A stretch of 64,000 nucleotides of DNA from an uncultured beta proteobacterium (GCA_903876735.1 CAIRAW010000038.1:1-64000), one strand, 5' to 3'; shown: positions 17,242-26,745, counted from the stretch's first letter. The notes: generated by a model not told the origin, from the letters alone. Program-made: numbers and translations.

Positions 17242-18522
17242 TTATCGGCGCCGCTCATCCTGCGCGCCCGACCAGTCGCCTTGACCCTGCGCGGTTGCCA
17301 GGTAAGCCGGCATCACCTGGGTTGGATCGTTCAACAGCACGTCTTTCCAGTCGCCGAGCTTGACCCGCCCCTCGATCAAGCCCCGCAGCGCGCCAACGTG
17401 GTTGGTCAGACCGATGGCGGTGGCACCGATGAGGCGGTCGTCACCAAATTGCAGTGACAGGTAGCGGTAGTTGGGTTCATCGACGAGTTCAACACCCTGC
17501 CCACCGGTCTGGCCCTGCCACTGTCCAAACGAGCACGAAATCAGCCCGAGCGTGTCCAGCACATTCATCTGCATGCTGCCGATAAAACGGGTGTCGCCAC
17601 CCACCATGTTGAGCGCGGCGATGCGCCCCTGCTCCACAGCGTTGGGCTGTATGGCGTTGATCTGGCGCTCACCCGTCAGGCAGTCGCGCGACAAGGCCAC
17701 GTCACCGGCCGCATAGATACCCGGCACATTCGTGCGCAGCTGTTCGTCGACCAGAATACCGCCGTCCATGTCGACGCCGCTGCCGGCCAGAAAGTCGATC
17801 TCGGGCTTGACACCAACGACGCTCAGATAGACATCAGCCGCCAGCGTCTCGCCGGTTGTCAGCGTTATCTTGAGGGCACTGCCATCACGCTCGATACGCG
17901 CCGCCTGGGTTTTGCCCAGCACTCGCACCCCTTGCGCTTCGCACCACTGGCCGATCATTTCGCTGGCCTTGACCGGCATCATGCGCGAAACCATGCGACC
18001 GCTTCGGACCAGGATGGTCAGTTGCGCACCACGCTCGATCAACGCCTTGATGATGATGCAGCCGACAAAGCCGGCGCCCATCTGAACCACCCGCGCACCG
18101 GGCTTGACAGCCGCCTGAATGGCGCGCGCATCGGCGAGCGTCCAGCAGGTGTGGACGCCGGGCAGGTCGATACCCGGGATGGACTCCCGGCTTGGCACCG
18201 ATCCCGTCGCAATCAGCAAGCGGTCATACGGCAGGGTCCGGCCGTCAGCCAGTTGCACCAATGAAGTGGCGGGGTTGACGGAGCTGGCCCGCACTTTTTC
18301 GATCTTGATTTGCAGCTTGCGGTAATGCTCCGGGTCCATGCGCAGCCGCGTGCCGGACTCGTCAATCTGATCGGCCAGCAGGTAAGGAATCGCCATGCGC
18401 GCATAGGGCGTCTCGCCCTCACCATCGATGATGGTGATGCTCGCCTTGGCATCGAGCTTGCGAATCGCTTCTGCCGCCGTGACGCCGGCCGGACCGGCGC
18501 CGAGGATGATGTGATGGGTCAT
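17242..18522 (-). CDS. aorC: FAD/NAD(P)-dependent oxidoreductase subunit of aldehyde oxidoreductase
   Basis: 426 residues from the ATG at 18522 (GGAG 6 bases upstream). Two dinucleotide folds are clear: HHIILGAGPAGVTAAEAI at the N-terminus binds FAD and GARVVQMGAGFVGCIIIKAL (about 145-165) binds NAD(P)H; VPGIYAAGDVAL (about 268-279) closes the FAD site. It belongs to the pyridine nucleotide-disulfide oxidoreductase class without a redox CxxxxC. Position after the ferredoxin and AOR genes matches the three-subunit AorABC type known from Aromatoleum, where this subunit passes electrons to or from NAD+. A hairpin separates it from the AOR gene, which may lower its expression. Confidence 0.88.
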   Translation of the reverse strand: MTHHIILGAGPAGVTAAEAIRKLDAKASITIIDGEGETPYARMAIPYLLADQIDESGTRLRMDPEHYRKLQIKIEKVRASSVNPATSLVQLADGRTLPYDRLLIATGSVPSRESIPGIDLPGVHTCWTLADARAIQAAVKPGARVVQMGAGFVGCIIIKALIERGAQLTILVRSGRMVSRMMPVKASEMIGQWCEAQGVRVLGKTQAARIERDGSALKITLTTGETLAADVYLSVVGVKPEIDFLAGSGVDMDGGILVDEQLRTNVPGIYAAGDVALSRDCLTGERQINAIQPNAVEQGRIAALNMVGGDTRFIGSMQMNVLDTLGLISCSFGQWQGQTGGQGVELVDEPNYRYLSLQFGDDRLIGATAIGLTNHVGALRGLIEGRVKLGDWKDVLLNDPTQVMPAYLATAQGQGDWSGAQDERRR

Positions 18523-18542
18523 GTGAGTCTCCAAAAATAGAA

Positions 18543-18562
18543 AAGCGGTCGTGGGACCGCTT
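18543..18562 (-). terminator. Intercistronic hairpin before aorC
   Basis: On the minus strand AAGCGGTC and GACCGCTT form a perfect 8-bp stem with a 4-base loop, followed by TTCTATTTTT and, immediately after, the GGAG ribosome site of aorC. It looks like a weak intrinsic terminator or an mRNA-processing/stability hairpin setting the ratio between the AOR and FAD subunits. Confidence 0.6.
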
Positions 18563-18600
18563 GTTCGCTATTCAATTGCCTTTGGTCCGGCTGGGGTTCG

Positions 18601-18664
18601 GTCAATTGGGGTCAGCGGTCAATTGGGGTCAGAGCACGCGCCCTGCGGGCGGTGATCTGACCCC
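18601..18664. repeat. GGGGTCAG tandem and inverted repeat (REP-like)
   Basis: GTCAATTGGGGTCAG occurs twice in direct order (18601-18615 and 18618-18632). The second copy overlaps an inverted repeat, GGGGTCAGA (18625-18633) against TCTGACCCC (18656-18664), with an inner CGCCC/GGGCG hairpin. Such GGGGTCAGA/TCTGACCCC palindromes are familiar from REP elements mobilised by tyrosine transposases (RAYT); no such gene is in this window. Confidence 0.6.
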
Positions 18665-18671
18665 TTTAAAC

Positions 18672-20519
18672 CTACAGGCTCAAGCGTTTGCGGGTCTCGG
18701 CGGTGGGGCGGCCTTCGGCGTCCCAGCCGCGCGCGGCGTAGTACTTGGGCATCATCTCGGCCAGCATGTTGACCTTGCCCTTGGCCGGGCCGGTCTTGCA
18801 GGCTTCGGTCAGCAGGCGCTTGGGCAGGCTGTCGTCCTTGGCGGTCAGGCCGGCGCGGTTGTTGAACTCGCGCTCCATGTTCCAGATACGCTCGCCGATC
18901 AGCGCCAGTTCCTCGATCGTGAACTGCTCGCCGCAGGCACCCTGCATTTGCGGTGCCAGATCCTGCAGACCCCAGGCAAAGGTGGTGAAGATGCACAGAC
19001 CCGACGAATCAAAAGCCGCGGTCGCATCCTGGAAAGCCTTGACCAGATCGGGCTTGCCTTCATGCTCCAGCGGATCGGTCTTGACCGGAATGCCCAGCAC
19101 TTCAGAGGCAATGGTATAGCCGCGCAGATGGCAGCCGCCGCGGTTGCTGGTGGCGTAAGCCAGGCCGATGCCCTGGATGGCGCGCCCGTCGTAGGCCGGG
19201 AACTCCTGGCCCTTGGAACTCATGCTCAGGTCCGGATGGCCGTACTTGGCGGTCAGGCGTTTGGAGCCCTGGGCGATTTCCTTGCCAAAGCCGCGACCGT
19301 AAATGGTTTCTTCCGCCAGGAAAGCCACCGCACGGGCCGAGCCAAAGGGGGCTTCAATACCGAGTTGCTCTTTGGTCAGGACACCCATGCCATAGAGTTC
19401 CATCACGGCACCGATGGTGGCACCAAAGGTGATGGGGTCGATGCCTTCTTCGTTGCACAGCAGGTTGACGTATTGCAGGGCTTCCAGATCGTTCACGCCA
19501 TTGGCCGCACCGAGCGCCCAGGCCGCTTCGTATTCGAGGCCGCCGTTGGCACCGCGGTATTGCGGCTTGTTTTCGATGGTGAAGTGGCCTTCGTCCATCT
19601 TGCTGATGCGCCCGCAGGCAATGGTGCAACCAAAGCAGGCCTGATTGGTCACCAGTTGCTTCTTGCCGTCGGTCTTGCGTGGCGTTGCCATGGCCTCGGC
19701 GCCGATGTCCTTGGCGTTTTCAAACTGGTTGTCCTGGTGGTTGCGCGTGGGCAGCGCACCGGTCTCGTTGATCACGCTCATCAGCACCTGCGTGCCCATG
19801 GCGGGCAGGCCGGTACCGGTGACGCCATTCTCAGCCAGAACCTTCTTGCCGGCCTTGACCGCTTCCATGAACGCTTTCGGATTGACGATGTTGCCGACAC
19901 CCTTGGTGCCGCGCACCGCAATCGCCTTGAGGTTCTTGCTGCCCATGACAGCACCGACACCCGAGCGACCCGCCGCACGGTGCAGGTCATTGACCACCGC
20001 TGCAAACAGCACACCGTTTTCACCGGCCTTGCCGATGGATGACACGCGCGTCAGCGGGTCCTGCAGGCTCTTCTTGAGCGTCGCTTCGGTTTCCCAGACG
20101 CTCTTGCCCCACAGGTGGCTGGCGTCACGCAGTTCGGCCACGTCGTCGTTGACGTAGAGGTAGACCGGTGTGGCGCTCTTGCCTTCAAAAATGACCATGT
20201 CCCAGCCTGCCATCTTGAACTCGGCACCCCAGTAGCCGCCCGAATTGGAGCAGGCGATGGTGCCGGTCAGCGGGCTCTTGGTGATGACGGTGTAGCGCCC
20301 GCCCGTGGACGCCATGGTGGCCGTCAGCGGGCCGGTGGCCCAGATGATCTTGTTGGCCGGTGAGAGCGCGTCGACCTTGGCGTCGACCTCTTCCACCAGG
20401 TATTTGGAACCCAGACCACGCGAGCCCAGATAAGCGCGCGCCCAATCCATGTTGAGCGGCTCGGATTTGACGGTACCAGCGGTCAGATCAACGCGAAGAA
20501 TTTTTCCTGCCCATGCCAT
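18672..20519 (-). CDS. aorB: Tungsten-containing aldehyde:ferredoxin oxidoreductase, catalytic subunit
   Basis: 615 residues from the ATG at 20519, the normal length for the AOR family. The [4Fe-4S] ligands are C295, C298, C302 (NQACFGCTIACG) and C509 in DSSGLC (504-509), matching the four ligands of the archaeal enzyme and its DxxGLC pterin motif. N-terminal parts ATGPLTATMASTGGRYTVITKSP and RAAGRSGVGAVMGSKNLKAI bind the bis-pterin tungsten cofactor. It oxidises aldehydes to acids or, with low-potential electrons, reduces acids. It is cytoplasmic, follows the ferredoxin gene by 11 bp and precedes the FAD subunit gene. Neighbouring mod and tup transporters support a metal-dependent enzyme; tungsten rather than molybdenum is inferred from the family. 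Confidence 0.95.
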   Translation of the reverse strand: MAWAGKILRVDLTAGTVKSEPLNMDWARAYLGSRGLGSKYLVEEVDAKVDALSPANKIIWATGPLTATMASTGGRYTVITKSPLTGTIACSNSGGYWGAEFKMAGWDMVIFEGKSATPVYLYVNDDVAELRDASHLWGKSVWETEATLKKSLQDPLTRVSSIGKAGENGVLFAAVVNDLHRAAGRSGVGAVMGSKNLKAIAVRGTKGVGNIVNPKAFMEAVKAGKKVLAENGVTGTGLPAMGTQVLMSVINETGALPTRNHQDNQFENAKDIGAEAMATPRKTDGKKQLVTNQACFGCTIACGRISKMDEGHFTIENKPQYRGANGGLEYEAAWALGAANGVNDLEALQYVNLLCNEEGIDPITFGATIGAVMELYGMGVLTKEQLGIEAPFGSARAVAFLAEETIYGRGFGKEIAQGSKRLTAKYGHPDLSMSSKGQEFPAYDGRAIQGIGLAYATSNRGGCHLRGYTIASEVLGIPVKTDPLEHEGKPDLVKAFQDATAAFDSSGLCIFTTFAWGLQDLAPQMQGACGEQFTIEELALIGERIWNMEREFNNRAGLTAKDDSLPKRLLTEACKTGPAKGKVNMLAEMMPKYYAARGWDAEGRPTAETRKRLSL

Positions 20520-20530
20520 GATGGTTCTCC

Positions 20531-21007
20531 TTAAACGGCCGAGGGCTGGTTGCCCAATTTGTCTGCCCACTGTTCCATCTTTCCCAGACCGGTCCAGTTG
20601 GCGTCAATGAAAGTGATGGCGCCGGTCGGGCAGGCGTCGGCACAGGCCGGCTCACCGCCGCACAGGTCGCACTTTTGCACCTTGCCGGTGGCTTCCACGT
20701 AATTGATGGTGCCAAACGGGCAGGCGATGGTGCAGACCTTGCAGCCGACACAGGTGGTCTCGTTCACCACTTTGGCGCCAGTGGCCTTGTCCACCGTGAT
20801 CGCTTCAACCGGGCAGGCGTGCAGGCACCAGGCCTCGTCGCACTGCGTGCAGGTGTAGGGCACCTTCTTGCCGGTATGGTGAAAGTCGAATACCTTGATG
20901 CGCGATTTAGCGGTGGCGAACGTGCCATAGTTCTCGAAAGAACAGGCCATTTCGCACTGCAGACAACCGGTACATTTGTCTGCATTGATGTGCAACACCT
21001 TTTGCAT
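20531..21007 (-). CDS. aorA: Four-cluster ferredoxin subunit of aldehyde oxidoreductase
   Basis: 158 residues starting at the ATG at 21007 (GGAG-type site CCAGGAGAGTTCC upstream). Sixteen Cys are arranged in four groups: CTGCLQCEMAC (12-22), CTQCDEAWCLHACP (53-66), CVGCKVCTIACP and CDLCGGEPACADACP, enough for four [4Fe-4S] clusters. This is the polyferredoxin/HycB-like type that shuttles electrons between the AOR subunit and the FAD subunit. First gene of the operon; the 188-bp gap to the divergent regulator holds the promoter region. Confidence 0.92.
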   Translation of the reverse strand: MQKVLHINADKCTGCLQCEMACSFENYGTFATAKSRIKVFDFHHTGKKVPYTCTQCDEAWCLHACPVEAITVDKATGAKVVNETTCVGCKVCTIACPFGTINYVEATGKVQKCDLCGGEPACADACPTGAITFIDANWTGLGKMEQWADKLGNQPSAV

Positions 21008-21068
21008 GGAACTCTCCTGGGGTAGCGGCACTTATGAAATGCCATGCCTATGAAATAAAGAACATAGC

Positions 21069-21130
21069 GATTGTTAGGCGGCAATCACACAAATTTCCTA
21101 GGGATAACCCTAGAACCTGATCTAGAACAA
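21069..21130. promoter_or_regulatory. Palindromes in the aor/regulator divergent promoter region
   Basis: Three inverted repeats lie between aorA and the divergent regulator: GATTG-N8-CAATC (21069-21086), CTAGGG-ATAA-CCCTAG (21098-21113) and CTAGA-N6-TCTAG (21109-21124). They are candidate operators for the GAF-Fis regulator or a general factor. I could not identify convincing -35/-10 elements. Confidence 0.45.
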
Positions 21131-21195
21131 GGTGAAATTCTCAATTTGCAACACTGCGCCCGCTTTCTCCGTTGTGAACGAGAATTGACGTCACC

Positions 21196-22344
21196 GTGAA
21201 AAATGCCATTCCCGCCATCACCCCGGACAGCGCCTTCAGCGCCCATGCCGCCGCACGCTTGAACAGCATCGCGCTGGCGCGCCGCGCCGTGCTGCAGGAG
21301 CGCACCCTGGCCGGAGCCGGCACGCTGCCGCCCTGGGTAGAAAGTTCCTGGCAGCGCTGCCTGGCCCTGGGTCTGCGCCCGCAGCAGCGGGTCGTTTTCA
21401 ACGGTATCTCCGAGCCGCAGATGCGCCGCACGGCACAGGCCAACCAGCAACTGGTGCAGGCGGCGCGCCCGGTACTCGAAAAACTCGGCCGCGCCATCGC
21501 CGACACACGCTACTTTGCCATCCTGACCAACGCCGACGGTGTGGTGGTCGACGTCAGCGGCGTCATTGACCGCTCGGACCCGCGCGCCGACAACATTACC
21601 CGCATCGGCACCGACCTGTCGGAGCGCAGCGTCGGCACCACAGCCATTGGCGCGGCCCTGACCGACCTGCAGCCGGTCTGGCTGCACCGCGGCGAGCATT
21701 TCTTTGCCGACACCTCGGTCTACAGCTGCGCCGGCGCGCCGCTGTTCGGACCGGACGGCAATTGCATTGGCATGCTCGATCTGACTGGTATCGACGCGGT
21801 CGAACGCCCCGAGCTCAAGCACCTGGTCAGCCAGTCGGCACAGAAGATAGAAAACGCGCTGCTGCGGCGCCAGCCGCACCGCCTGCTCTTGCGTCTGAAC
21901 TGGCCGGGTAACGCCCTGGGCAGCGAAACCGACGGCATTCTGGGACTCGATGCCGACGGCTGGATCACCGGCGCGAATCAGATCGCGCGTCAGATGGTGC
22001 CCAGTCTGACCACAAGGGGCCAGACCAGCGTGCACGCCAACGAAGTGTTCGGCATGGCCTGCGACCTGTTGTTCGACGCTGCGCAACGCAGTGACGGCGT
22101 GCTTGAGATCCCGCTCTGGACCGGCTTGCGCCTGCAGGCGCAGGCTTTGGCGCGCGCGCATGAAGACCGCAGCCTCGCAACTGCGCCGCGCCCGGCGCTG
22201 GCCGACGCGCGGCCGCTCAAGGACATCGAGACCGCCCTGATCCTGCAGGCGGTAGAACAGGCACGCGGGAATGTGGCGCAAGCGGCTCTCGCCCTGGGCA
22301 TCAGCCGCGCCACCGTTTATCGAAAGCTGGGAAGACCCAAATGA
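21196..22344 (+). CDS. GAF-Fis transcriptional regulator of the aor locus (no AAA+ domain)
   Basis: 382 residues. The N-terminal half resembles AcoR-like activators (VESSWQRCLALGL at 48-60; a GAF sensor about 85-225 with LTNADGVVVDVSG, ERSVGTTAIGAAL and FADTSVYSCAGAPLFG). The C-terminus is a Fis-type helix-turn-helix (about 338-380: IETALILQAVEQARGNVAQ then ALGISRATVYRKLG). The central sigma-54-interacting AAA+ ATPase with its GAFTGA motif is absent, so it should act at sigma-70 promoters. It is divergent from aorA and its stop overlaps the modA start, tying aldehyde oxidoreductase control to metal uptake. Confidence 0.85.
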   Translation: MKNAIPAITPDSAFSAHAAARLNSIALARRAVLQERTLAGAGTLPPWVESSWQRCLALGLRPQQRVVFNGISEPQMRRTAQANQQLVQAARPVLEKLGRAIADTRYFAILTNADGVVVDVSGVIDRSDPRADNITRIGTDLSERSVGTTAIGAALTDLQPVWLHRGEHFFADTSVYSCAGAPLFGPDGNCIGMLDLTGIDAVERPELKHLVSQSAQKIENALLRRQPHRLLLRLNWPGNALGSETDGILGLDADGWITGANQIARQMVPSLTTRGQTSVHANEVFGMACDLLFDAAQRSDGVLEIPLWTGLRLQAQALARAHEDRSLATAPRPALADARPLKDIETALILQAVEQARGNVAQAALALGISRATVYRKLGRPK

Positions 22345-23087
22345 GAAGGACTTTGCTGACTTTGGCTTTTGGGGTTCTATGTGCCAGCGCGCAGGCCGAC
22401 GAAGTACAGGTCGCGGTGGCGGCCAATTTCGCGACGCCGCTGAAAACACTGGCCGCAGAATTTGAAAAAGTCAGCGGCCACACGCTGCGAATTTCAGCCG
22501 GCGCCACCGGCAAACTCTACGCCCAGATCAAGAGCGGCGCGCCGTTCGACGTATTCCTGTCGGCCGATGATGAAACCCCGGCCAGACTGGAAAAAGAGGG
22601 CGACGCCGTCAGCGGCACGCACTACACCTATGCCATCGGCCAGCTGGTGCTGTGGTCGGCGCAGGCGGGCTTCGTCGACGCGCAAGGCGCTGTGCTGAAG
22701 AGCGGCAACTTCAAACACCTGGCGCTGGCCGCGCCCAATCTGGCGCCCTACGGTGCCGCGGCCATCCAGACGCTGACGCAGCTCGGCCTGCGGGTCGCGA
22801 TTGAGCCGCTCATCGTGCAGGGCGAAAGCATTGGCCAGACCTACAGCTTTGTCGCCAGCGGCAACGCCGAGCTTGGCTTTGTCGCGCTGTCGCAGGTCGT
22901 TGATAACGGCAAGATCCGCCAGGGCTCGGCCTGGACCGTGCCGGCCGCTCTGCACAGCCCGCTGCGCCAGGACGCCGTGCTGCTGGCGCGCGGGCGTGAC
23001 AAACCGGCCGCGCGCGCCCTGCTGGCTTTCCTGAAAGCCGAGCGCACGCGCGCGTTGATCCGCGGCTTCGGCTATGAAACACCCTGA
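22341..23087 (+). CDS. modA: Molybdate/tungstate ABC transporter binding protein ModA
   Basis: 248 residues with a signal peptide (1-19, LLTLAFGVLCASAQA). The family start VQVAVAANFATPLKTLAAEFEK, the SAGATGKLYAQIKSGAPFDVFLSADDETP block and the GELGFVALSQV-like segment (AELGFVALSQVVDNG) match ModA. It captures molybdate or tungstate in the periplasm for ModBC. The ATG overlaps the stop of the GAF-Fis regulator (ATGA), so it is translated with it. Whether it prefers tungstate cannot be read from the sequence. Confidence 0.93.
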   Translation: MRRTLLTLAFGVLCASAQADEVQVAVAANFATPLKTLAAEFEKVSGHTLRISAGATGKLYAQIKSGAPFDVFLSADDETPARLEKEGDAVSGTHYTYAIGQLVLWSAQAGFVDAQGAVLKSGNFKHLALAAPNLAPYGAAAIQTLTQLGLRVAIEPLIVQGESIGQTYSFVASGNAELGFVALSQVVDNGKIRQGSAWTVPAALHSPLRQDAVLLARGRDKPAARALLAFLKAERTRALIRGFGYETP

Positions 23088-23093
23088 TCCGAC

Positions 23094-23795
23094 GTGACGC
23101 CAGCTACCCTGCCCTTTGCCTATGGCAGCGCAGTGGCGCTGACGCTCAAACTCGCCGGCCTGACCACGATTCTGTTGCTGCTGCTGGGCACGCCGCTGGC
23201 CTGGTGGCTGGCGCGCACGCGCTCCTGGCTCAAGGTGCCGCTGGGCGCCTTGGTGGCCCTGCCGCTGGTGCTGCCACCGACCGTGATCGGCTTTTACCTG
23301 CTGGTCGCCCTCGGGCCGCAGGGGCCGCTCGGCCAGATCACGCAGGCGCTTGGCCTGGGTCTGCTGCCCTTCAGCTTTGGCGGACTGCTACTGGGTTCGG
23401 TCATCTACTCGATGCCCTTTGTGCTGCAGCCGCTGCAAAACGCCTTCGAAGCCATCGGCGAGCAGCCGCTGGAAGCCGCCGCGACGCTGCGCGCCTCGCC
23501 GCTCGACACTTTTTTTCATGTCGTGCTGCCGCTGGCGCGCAGTGGCTACCTGAGCGCAGCGGTCATGGGTTTTGCCCACACCGTCGGTGAATTCGGCGTC
23601 GTGCTGATGATTGGCGGCAACATCCCCGGCAGCACGCGCGTGCTCTCGGTGCAGATCTACGATCATGTCGAGGCGCTCGAATACGCACAGGCGCACTGGC
23701 TGGCAGCGGGCATGCTGGCGTTCTCCTTTGCCGCCCTGCTGGCGCTCTACACGCTCAACCCGAGCGGACGACGCCAGCGCGGCCAAAAGACATGA
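23094..23795 (+). CDS. modB: Molybdate ABC transporter permease ModB
   Basis: 233 residues starting at a GTG 6 bases after the modA stop. Five membrane spans are visible (for example [25 protein letters not shown] and [22 protein letters not shown]), and the cytoplasmic EAA-type loop that contacts the ATPase is [22 protein letters not shown] (about 124-145). The stop overlaps the ATPase start in an ATGA, so modA-modB-modC is one tightly coupled operon. Confidence 0.93.
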   Translation: MTPATLPFAYGSAVALTLKLAGLTTILLLLLGTPLAWWLARTRSWLKVPLGALVALPLVLPPTVIGFYLLVALGPQGPLGQITQALGLGLLPFSFGGLLLGSVIYSMPFVLQPLQNAFEAIGEQPLEAAATLRASPLDTFFHVVLPLARSGYLSAAVMGFAHTVGEFGVVLMIGGNIPGSTRVLSVQIYDHVEALEYAQAHWLAAGMLAFSFAALLALYTLNPSGRRQRGQKT

Positions 23796-24892
23796 ACAGC
23801 CCAACCGATCAGCGCCTGCACGCGCGCTTTCAGCTCAGTCACCCCGGCTTCGATTTGCAGGTGAAGCTGGACCTGGCCGGCAGCGGTGTGACCGCGCTGT
23901 TCGGCGCCTCCGGTTCCGGCAAGACCAGTTGCCTGCGCGTCATTGCGGGACTGACACGCAGTGACGCCGATTTCAACGCCTATATCGCGGTCAATGGCGA
24001 AGTCTGGCAGGACGATGCCCAGGGCCTGTTTGTGCCGGTGCACCAGCGCGCCATCGGCTATGTGTTCCAGGACGCCAACCTGTTTACGCACCTGAGCGTG
24101 GAACAAAACCTGGCGTTTGGCCTGAAGCGCGTGGCGCCCCAGCAGCGCCGCATCGCGCTGGAACAGGTCGTGGCGCTGCTGGGCATCGGTCATTTGTTGA
24201 AACGCCAGAGCGGCACCCTGTCCGGCGGCGAACGTCAGCGCGTGGCGATTGCGCGCGCCCTGGCCACCAGCCCGCGTCTGCTGCTGCTCGACGAGCCGCT
24301 CGCCGCGCTCGACGCGCAGCGCAAGGCCGAGATCCTGCCCTACCTGGAAAACCTGCACAGCGAACTCGACCTGCCGATCCTCTATGTGAGCCATGCGCTC
24401 GATGAAGTGGCACGCCTGGCGGACCAGATGGTGCTGCTTGAGGCCGGTCGCGTCAGCGCGGTCGGCGCTGCGCACGAACTGATGACGCGGCTCGACCTGC
24501 CGCTGGCACATGGAGATGGCGCCGGCGCCCTGATTCACGCCAGCATCAGCGGTCATGAAGCGGCTTACCATCTGACGCTGGCCGACTTCCCTGGCGGACG
24601 TCTGCGCGTGGCGCAGCAAAAACGCGAGATCGGCCAGACCCTGCGCCTGCGCGTGCTGGCGCGCGATGTCAGCCTGACGCTCGCGCCGCAGGTTGGCACC
24701 AGCATTCTCAACATCCTGCCGGCGCGCGTTGTTGCGCTTGCGGACGACAGCCCGGGCCAGGTCATGGTGGCCCTCGACGCCGGCGGCACGCCGCTGCTGG
24801 CACGCATTACAAAGAAATCAGTCGATGCGCTGGCACTGGCCCCCGGCCGCGCCGTTTACGCCCAGGTTAAAGGTGTGGCCATCGTGGGCTAA
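23792..24892 (+). CDS. modC: Molybdate ABC transporter ATPase ModC
   Basis: 366 residues. Walker A is GASGSGKTS (38-46), the signature is [15 protein letters not shown], Walker B is [12 protein letters not shown], and the H-loop is in [14 protein letters not shown]. The C-terminal about 80 residues form a TOBE domain ([17 protein letters not shown]) that binds oxyanion in ModC proteins and can limit transport. The last 4 bp overlap the end of the convergent pepF gene. Confidence 0.94.
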   Translation: MNSPTDQRLHARFQLSHPGFDLQVKLDLAGSGVTALFGASGSGKTSCLRVIAGLTRSDADFNAYIAVNGEVWQDDAQGLFVPVHQRAIGYVFQDANLFTHLSVEQNLAFGLKRVAPQQRRIALEQVVALLGIGHLLKRQSGTLSGGERQRVAIARALATSPRLLLLDEPLAALDAQRKAEILPYLENLHSELDLPILYVSHALDEVARLADQMVLLEAGRVSAVGAAHELMTRLDLPLAHGDGAGALIHASISGHEAAYHLTLADFPGGRLRVAQQKREIGQTLRLRVLARDVSLTLAPQVGTSILNILPARVVALADDSPGQVMVALDAGGTPLLARITKKSVDALALAPGRAVYAQVKGVAIVG

Positions 24893-26745
24893 TTCCGATT
24901 GGCCACAATCGCCTCGATCTGGTCCATGATGCGGTTCATGCGCGCGACGATTGCCTGATAGGGCGCGGGCGTGGCCAGATCGACGCCGGCTTCTTTCACC
25001 AACTCATACGGGTAGCGCGAACCACCGGCGCGCAGGATGCCCAGGTAGCGTTCGCGTGCCCCTGGCACACCCTTGAGAATCTGGTCGGCAAACAGGCTGC
25101 CGGCAGCCACCGAGGTGGCGTACTGGAAGACGTAGAAGCGGTTGTAGAAGTGCGGGATAAAGGCCCACTCCACGGTATAGAGATCGTCGATCTTGACCAC
25201 CCCTTCCTTGTCGCCGTGGTAGCGCCGCAGGATGTCGCCGTAGATTTGGGTCAACGCTTCACCGGTCAGTGATTCCCCCTTGTCAACCCGGGCGTGCACC
25301 TCGCGCTCGAAGGCGGCAAACATGGCCTGGCGGAAGAAGGTGCCGCGCAGGTTCTCCAGCGCTGAGTCAAGATAGAGCAGACGCTCCTTGTCGTCTTTCG
25401 CGATGCGCAGCATGTGGTCAAGCAGCAGCACCTCGTTGGTGGTGGAGGCGATCTCGGCGGTGAAGGTCGGGTAGTCGGCGCTGATGAAGGGCTGGCTTCT
25501 GACCGCCAGGTAGGAGTGCATGGCATGGCCCCATTCATGTGCCAGCGTCGAGAGCGATTCGTAGTCGTCGTTGTGGTTGAGCAGCAGATAGGGGTGGACG
25601 TCGTAGACCGAGCCGTTCATGTAAGCGCCGGAGCGCTTCTTCGGGCGCGGGTAGACATCCATCCAACCGCTGGTCGTGCCCTTTTCCATGGCGCGCAAAT
25701 AGTCCTCGCCGAGCGGCTTGACCGATTCCAGCATCAGCCGTGTGCTCAGGCCAATCGGGTACTTCAGATCGCTGGCGACCATAGGCGGATAGATGTCGTA
25801 GTAGCGCATGTCGCTCACGCCCAGCATGCGGGCGCGCAACTTGAAGTAGCGGTGCAGCGTCGGCAGATTGAGCTCGGCCTGCGCCAGCAAGCTGTCGTAA
25901 ACAGCACGCGGCAAGTTGTTGCCGTCGAGCGCCTGCGTCAGCGTATCCGGGTAACGCCGGACTTTGGCCAGGGCCGCGTCCTTTTTCAGCTGTTCATAAA
26001 AGGTCACGCCGAAGGTGCGCTCAAATTCCTTCCAGCGACCCCAGAAGGCATCGAACACCCGTTTGCGATCGGCCCGGTTGCCCAGGGCACGGTTCTTCTC
26101 GTAGCCCGTCTGGTCGAGAACAACCTCTTGGCCATCGGACAGCGTGATTTTTGGCCAGGGCATGTCGGCGTCTGCCAGCGTCGAGTAGATTGCATTGGCG
26201 GCGCCGGTGGCGGCGCTGAAGTTGGCAATCAGTTCCTCACCGCTTTTGTCCAGCGTGTGCGGCGCCGTGCGCAGGATATCGTCCAGCCAGTGCGTGTAGA
26301 TGGCCATCGACTTGTCAGCCTTGCGCAGAAGATTCACCTTGTTGCGACCGATCTTCAGAATTTCGGGGCTGAGAAAAGACGTCGTCTCCTCAACGCGGTT
26401 GCCCAGCACGACAGCCCGCTGCTGCAAATCCATGCCAGCGGCCAGGCCCGTGTCTTCATCATGCGATTGCGAGGCGTAGCCGGCCAGGCGGTAATAGCGT
26501 TTGAGCAGGTCGGCATTGAGGTCCAGGCAGCTCTTGAAGCGCTTACCCGACTGCGCCAGATGGCCGGCGCAGGAGGATAGCGTCTTGAGTTGCTGCGCCA
26601 GCGTCACAGCGTCCTGGTCCCAGTCGCCCTGGCTCGCGTACAAGTCCTTGAGGTTCCAGCGGTCCGGCGCCGCCTCGGCAGCGATGGCGGGAAGCGCTGC
26701 CGCTGTCAACAGGGCAAGCGCGGCAAGGAGCAGGTGTTTCTTCAT
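24889..26745 (-). CDS. pepF: Exported oligoendopeptidase F-type metallopeptidase (M3)
   Basis: 618 residues. Zinc motif HEWGH at 402-406 (in STLAHEWGHAMHS), with the downstream Glu in the FTAEIASTTNEVLL segment, marks family M3 oligoendopeptidase F. Unlike the cytosolic type, it begins with a clear signal peptide (MKKHLLLAALALLTAAALP...IAAEA), so it should work in the periplasm on short peptides. It sits alone between modC and terC, and no operon partner is seen. Confidence 0.92.
   Translation of the reverse strand: MKKHLLLAALALLTAAALPAIAAEAAPDRWNLKDLYASQGDWDQDAVTLAQQLKTLSSCAGHLAQSGKRFKSCLDLNADLLKRYYRLAGYASQSHDEDTGLAAGMDLQQRAVVLGNRVEETTSFLSPEILKIGRNKVNLLRKADKSMAIYTHWLDDILRTAPHTLDKSGEELIANFSAATGAANAIYSTLADADMPWPKITLSDGQEVVLDQTGYEKNRALGNRADRKRVFDAFWGRWKEFERTFGVTFYEQLKKDAALAKVRRYPDTLTQALDGNNLPRAVYDSLLAQAELNLPTLHRYFKLRARMLGVSDMRYYDIYPPMVASDLKYPIGLSTRLMLESVKPLGEDYLRAMEKGTTSGWMDVYPRPKKRSGAYMNGSVYDVHPYLLLNHNDDYESLSTLAHEWGHAMHSYLAVRSQPFISADYPTFTAEIASTTNEVLLLDHMLRIAKDDKERLLYLDSALENLRGTFFRQAMFAAFEREVHARVDKGESLTGEALTQIYGDILRRYHGDKEGVVKIDDLYTVEWAFIPHFYNRFYVFQYATSVAAGSLFADQILKGVPGARERYLGILRAGGSRYPYELVKEAGVDLATPAPYQAIVARMNRIMDQIEAIVANRN

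Noticed and set aside
21027-21044. TGGCA ... GTGCC on the minus strand as a sigma-54 promoter for aorA
   Set aside because: The GG-N10-GC spacing is wrong by two bases, it overlaps the leader near the ribosome site, and the regulator lacks a sigma-54 domain.
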